Translations under genes and position numbers: made by a program
Notes under the pieces: generated by a model
Databases searched by the model: none
Seen by the model: the letters and a program-made list of their open reading frames with translations, nothing else
Told to the model about the DNA's origin: nothing
Assembly: GCA_964397305.1 (NCBI GenBank)
Contig: CAYNIP010000022.1
Location: forward strand, 1-64,000
Length of the DNA: 64,000 bases
Source: JAAUTY01 sp964397305
GTDB lineage: Bacteria > Cyanobacteriota > Cyanobacteriia > Cyanobacteriales > Spirulinaceae
Direction of reading: 5' to 3'
In this document: in pieces, positions 60,625-64,000 of the stretch
Numbering within the stretch: position 1 is the first letter of the stretch
How the letters are laid out: each line of letters starts with the position of its first letter

Positions 60625-62064
60625 ATGGGCCAGGACTGCACCAACTCTGACGCCGATTCCTGCCAGCAGGAACTCGAAGGCCTGCGGGCTGAAGTTGCTA
60701 GCCTCCGCCGGGAGCACCAAGTCTTGGCAGCGCAACGCACGCTCTTGGCCGAGTTTGTGGCGATCGCCCGCTCCCAGACCGGTGAGCACGCCCGGGAGCA
60801 CTTTCTGCAACGAGTTCTGGACTTGGCCGCGACCCTAGTGGCGGCGGATAAGGGGAGCATTTTCCTCCTCGACGACCACGGCCGCATCGAAGCCGCGATC
60901 CTGACTCGCCAAGAGGCCGATAGCGACTACCGCCAGCAACTCATTCACACCGTCTTGGATCACGGCCTCGCGGGCTGGGTGCGCCAGCAGCGGCAGGTGG
61001 GCTGGGTGCGCGACACCGCCACCGATCCCCGCTGGTTGCAACTCCCTGACCAGCCCTATACGGCTCGCTCGGCCCTCGTCATCCCCATCCTTCACGGCGA
61101 GGGGCTCCTGGGCCTGTTGACCCTGCTGCACGCCCAGCCCAACTGGTTTGAGCCGGCTACGATCCCGGTCCTGGAGGCCACGGCCAACCAGATCGGGCTG
61201 GTCCTGGACAATGCCCGCCTCTACAGCACCCTGGAGCAATACTCCCGCGCCCTCGACAATGAGTTGGCCAAAGGACGGCGGATGCAGATCAACTTTTTGC
61301 CCAGGGAGCTGCCCCCTTGCCCCGGCTGGGACATTGCGGTGCAGTTTCAGCCGGCCCGGGAGCTGTCGGGGGACTTCTACGACCTGTTTGCCCTGCCGGG
61401 GCAACGCCTGGGGATTGCGATCGCCGATGTCTGCGACAAAGGAGCGGGGGCCGCGCTGTTTATGGGCCTGTTTCGCAGCCTCCTGCGGATCTTCTCCGGG
61501 CAGACGGCCCTCGAAGGCTTGACCCTCAAGGCGCCGGCCGCCACCACCATCGCTGCTGATTCCCCCTTGGAGGCCGTGCGCCTGGCCAATGACTACGTGG
61601 CCCGCAATCACGGCGATCTGGTCATGTTCGCCACCATCTTCTTCGGGGTGCTGGAGCCAGCGACGGGTCGGTTGGCCTATGTCAGCGGCGGCCACGAGCC
61701 TCTGCTGATCCTCAGTCCCGACGGGCGGATTCGGGCTGAACTGCCGTCTACAGGCCCCATTGTCGGCGCGCTGCCCGAAGCAGAATTTGACATCGGCCGT
61801 GCTACGCTGGCTCCGGGTGAAACCCTGTTCGCCTACACCGATGGCATCCCGGAGGCCCGGGCTCCCGATGGCACTTTTTTCGGCCGCGAGGCCCTGCTAG
61901 GGGCCTTGAGTGAGGGGGTGACAACGGCCAGTAACTTGCTCGCGCGGGTGGCGACCCGGGCGATCGCCCACGCCAGCAGCCGCGATCAATCCGATGACAT
62001 CACCCTCCTCGCCCTGCGGCGTTTGCCCTTGGCCGCGGAGGAGCCGCGCTCAGACGCCGCGTGA
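60625..62064 (+). CDS. GAF-PP2C (SpoIIE/RsbU-type) phosphatase
   Basis: 479 residues: a short coiled coil (~10-50), GAF domain (~55-200; ATLVAADKGSIFLLDDHGR, ARSALVIPILHGEGLLGLL), helical linker (LEQYSRALDNELAKGRRMQI), and an SpoIIE-type PP2C domain (~235-465). Metal-binding Asp residues are seen in SGDFYDLFA, IADVCDKGAGAALFMG, AYTDGIPEARAPDG and QSDDITLLAL. Expected job: dephosphorylate the STAS protein in response to a GAF-bound signal (nucleotide, redox or other; not inferable). Stands between the STAS and anti-sigma genes, spaced 30 bases from each. Confidence 0.93.
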   Translation: MGQDCTNSDADSCQQELEGLRAEVASLRREHQVLAAQRTLLAEFVAIARSQTGEHAREHFLQRVLDLAATLVAADKGSIFLLDDHGRIEAAILTRQEADSDYRQQLIHTVLDHGLAGWVRQQRQVGWVRDTATDPRWLQLPDQPYTARSALVIPILHGEGLLGLLTLLHAQPNWFEPATIPVLEATANQIGLVLDNARLYSTLEQYSRALDNELAKGRRMQINFLPRELPPCPGWDIAVQFQPARELSGDFYDLFALPGQRLGIAIADVCDKGAGAALFMGLFRSLLRIFSGQTALEGLTLKAPAATTIAADSPLEAVRLANDYVARNHGDLVMFATIFFGVLEPATGRLAYVSGGHEPLLILSPDGRIRAELPSTGPIVGALPEAEFDIGRATLAPGETLFAYTDGIPEARAPDGTFFGREALLGALSEGVTTASNLLARVATRAIAHASSRDQSDDITLLALRRLPLAAEEPRSDAA

Positions 62065-62094
62065 GCACTGTCCTATTCTGGAAGGGAGGGAGCC

Positions 62095-62520
62095 ATGCAA
62101 CCCGTGATTCTACCAGCGACCATGGCCGCACTCTACAAAGTTTCGGAGTATGTCATGGCGGCGGCGACGGCCGCGCAACTGAGCAAGAAGGCGGCCTATT
62201 GCTTACGTTTGGCGGTGGATGAGACGGCGACGAACATCATCACCCACGGCTACGGCGATCAAGTCCAGGGCAAACTCTACCTGGCCGCTTGCTGTGAGGC
62301 GCATCAGTTGGCGATCACCCTGGAAGATACGGCCCCGCCCTACAATCCCCTCGAGGCCTTGGCGGCCGCCGAACGCACCCTGCATCTCCCCCCGGAGGAG
62401 CGCCCGATTGGCGGTCTGGGGGTGTACATTGCCTGGCAGAGTGCCGATGAATTTCACTATGAGCAGGTGGGCGATCGCAATCGCAACACGTTCATCATGT
62501 ATCGCCCACCACCACGCTGA
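62095..62520 (+). CDS. Anti-sigma factor kinase (HATPase, RsbW-like)
   Basis: 141-residue stand-alone GHKL ATPase. N-box LAVDETATNIITHGYG, ATP-lid Asp in LEDTAPPYNPLEA, and GGLGVYIAWQSADEF matching the G2 box; it ends NRNTFIMYRPP. A GGGAGG sits 6 bases before ATG 62095. Such proteins phosphorylate the STAS partner and bind a sigma factor or other target when the partner is phosphorylated. No sigma gene is in the window. Last gene of the partner-switching set; the ATPase gene that follows is 131 bases away. Confidence 0.92.
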   Translation: MQPVILPATMAALYKVSEYVMAAATAAQLSKKAAYCLRLAVDETATNIITHGYGDQVQGKLYLAACCEAHQLAITLEDTAPPYNPLEALAAAERTLHLPPEERPIGGLGVYIAWQSADEFHYEQVGDRNRNTFIMYRPPPR

Positions 62521-62651
62521 AGTGAATGCCTCTACCGTGCGAAATAATCCGGCGTGAAAATTGTCCTGTCAACCGGGTTATAAAATGCTGGTCTGGGTTT
62601 GCTAGAGCCAAAACCAAATTGGATGAGTCAACTGCTATTTAAGGGGATATT

Positions 62652-64000
62652 GTGCCAGCGCCACCAACAGAAACGTTCTACCATGAACAGCCCGGGCCTG
62701 AGGTGCTCAAGACCCTGGCCAGTGACCTAGAACTGGGTCTCGCGGCTGAAGCCGTCGCTAGCCGCTACGAAACCTACGGCCGTAATGAACTGCCTGTCAA
62801 ACCGGGCAAGCCGTTCTGGCTGCGGCTTCTACTACAATTTCATCAACCACTCCTCTATATTCTGCTCGTTGCTGGCCTGATCAAGGCCTTTCTCGGTTCT
62901 TGGACGAATGCCGCCGTGATCTGGGGGGTGACGGTGCTCAACGCCATCATTGGCTATGTCCAAGAGGCCAAGGCCGAAGGGGCGATCGCCTCCCTGGCCA
63001 AAGCGGTCACGACAGAAGCCACCGTGGTGCGGGAAGGGCAAAAACTGCAAATCCCCTCCCAGGATCTCGTCCCCGGCGATGTTGTTCTGCTCACCTCCGG
63101 CGATAAAGTGCCCGCGGACCTGCGGCTCCTGAAAACCACGAACCTCCAAGTGGATGAGTCGGCCCTGACGGGGGAATCAGTGCCCGTCGAGAAGGCACCA
63201 CAACCCCTGCCCCGCGACACCCCCCTGGCGGAGCGCACCAACCTGGCCTACGCGGGGAGCTTCGTCACGTTTGGCCAGGGCCTCGGCCTCGTGGTCGCCA
63301 CCGGGTCCGCGACGGAAGTGGGCAAAATCTCTCAGTCCATGGAGCAGAGCGTCAACCTCGCCACGCCCCTCACCCGCAAATTTGCCAAGTTTAGCCGCAT
63401 CCTGCTCTATGCCATTTTGGCGGTGGCCACCTTCACCTTCGCCATCGGCCTAGGACGGGGGGGATCGTGGGCGGCCATGTTCGAGGCGGCGGTGGCCTTG
63501 GCCGTGAGTGCGATCCCAGAAGGACTCCCGGCCGTGGTCACGATTACCCTCGCTATTGGCGTCAACCGTATGGCTAAGCGGAATGCCATCATCCGCAAGT
63601 TGCCGGCCGTGGAAGCCCTCGGCAGTGCCACGGTTATTTGCTCTGACAAAACCGGAACGCTGACCGAAAACCAGATGACAGTGCAGGTGATCGAGGCGGG
63701 CGGCGATCGCTACCAGGTCAGCGGCAGTGGCTACAGTCCGGAGGGAACGATCCGACGGGCGACGGATTCGGAATCGGCGGATGTTTTGAGCCAGGGATTG
63801 CCCCCGGCCTTGGCGGAAGGCCTGACGGCCGGAGTCCTGTGCAATGATGCCCAACTGAAGCAGAGCGGCGAGCACTGGTCTGTGGTCGGCGACCCGACGG
63901 AAGGAGCCTTACTCACCGCCGCCGCTAAGGCCGACTTGAGCCAGGCTGGCTTGGAGGCGGCGAGGCCGCGCTTGGACTCGGTTCCTTTTGAGTCCCAGTA
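62652..64000 (+). CDS. P-type cation-transporting ATPase (3' end outside window)
   Basis: First ~449 residues of a P2-type ATPase, likely calcium or another cation. GTG start at 62652 (VPAPPTETFYHEQPG). N-terminal cation-ATPase domain (~10-75), first two membrane helices (LLYILLVAGLIKAFLGSW, AAVIWGVTVLNAIIGYV), actuator domain with LTGES, then helices 3-4 with AIPEGLPAVVTITLAIGV, the P-domain phospho-Asp332 in CSDKTGTLTENQM, and the start of the N-domain (VVGDPTEGALL). PEGLP is the type IIA/B calcium-pump form. No frameshift is visible up to the window end; it has no ATG start, so simple frame scans may miss it. Confidence 0.9.
   Translation, partial: MPAPPTETFYHEQPGPEVLKTLASDLELGLAAEAVASRYETYGRNELPVKPGKPFWLRLLLQFHQPLLYILLVAGLIKAFLGSWTNAAVIWGVTVLNAIIGYVQEAKAEGAIASLAKAVTTEATVVREGQKLQIPSQDLVPGDVVLLTSGDKVPADLRLLKTTNLQVDESALTGESVPVEKAPQPLPRDTPLAERTNLAYAGSFVTFGQGLGLVVATGSATEVGKISQSMEQSVNLATPLTRKFAKFSRILLYAILAVATFTFAIGLGRGGSWAAMFEAAVALAVSAIPEGLPAVVTITLAIGVNRMAKRNAIIRKLPAVEALGSATVICSDKTGTLTENQMTVQVIEAGGDRYQVSGSGYSPEGTIRRATDSESADVLSQGLPPALAEGLTAGVLCNDAQLKQSGEHWSVVGDPTEGALLTAAAKADLSQAGLEAARPRLDSVPFESQ

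Overview
This window is a stretch of a GC-rich cyanobacterial chromosome. The evidence is psbN/psbH, a high-light-inducible protein, CP12, phycocyanobilin:ferredoxin oxidoreductase (pcyA), a helical carotenoid protein with its CTDH partner, ferredoxin-type glutamate synthase, CPP1-like and Uma2 families, and very frequent HIP1 octamers (GCGATCGC). Nothing here fixes the genus.

Layout. 0-6.2 kb: chemosensory/signalling genes (3' part of a CheA-type hybrid kinase, a CheW protein, a membrane Ser/Thr kinase on the other strand, and a soluble CBS-like protein with a degenerate chemoreceptor tip). 6.2-11 kb: a repeat cluster, glyS, hli, a FIST sensor protein, cp12. 11.4-13.4 kb: a large putative methyltransferase whose core lies between two copies of a related domain. 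13.8-26.5 kb: the accessory part of the window. A two-partner-secretion exoprotein and a composite DUF4114-subtilisin-SH3-M23 exoprotein are divergently arranged between two near-identical ~0.7 kb direct repeats that each carry a Uma2 gene. Two tandem gene pairs follow (Uma2 x2, aspartyl protease x2) whose coding sequences are almost or exactly identical. 26.6-33 kb: phosphodiester glycosidase and glsF. 33-34.7 kb: an orphan CRISPR-associated CARF-like gene in an AT-rich pocket, then tRNA-Ser(UGA). 35-43 kb: methylglyoxal synthase/lipid-kinase fusion, membrane and pilin-like proteins, tatA, pcyA and a queG-HAD-ABC-F operon. 43-50.6 kb: HCP and CTDH (a two-protein version of the orange carotenoid protein), OmpA-like and propeller-like envelope proteins, cimA, a ferredoxin, psbN and psbH. 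50.8-58.8 kb: a second TatA/B protein, an OmpR-type regulator, a CPP1-like J-domain protein, HAD phosphatase, epimerase, CPBP protease, gamma-glutamyltransferase. 58.9-62.5 kb: TPR protein followed by a complete partner-switching set (STAS antagonist, GAF-PP2C phosphatase, HATPase anti-sigma kinase). The window ends inside a P-type cation ATPase.

Two families of short palindromic, MITE-like repeats are scattered through the intergenic spaces. They share cores and exchange ends, and one copy has its inner arm inverted. The most unusual items are the direct-repeat-flanked exoprotein locus, the bifunctional protease/peptidoglycan-hydrolase protein, the duplicated-domain methyltransferase, the orphan CARF protein and the CBS-chemoreceptor protein. 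All functions are read from sequence recognition alone; no database search was run.
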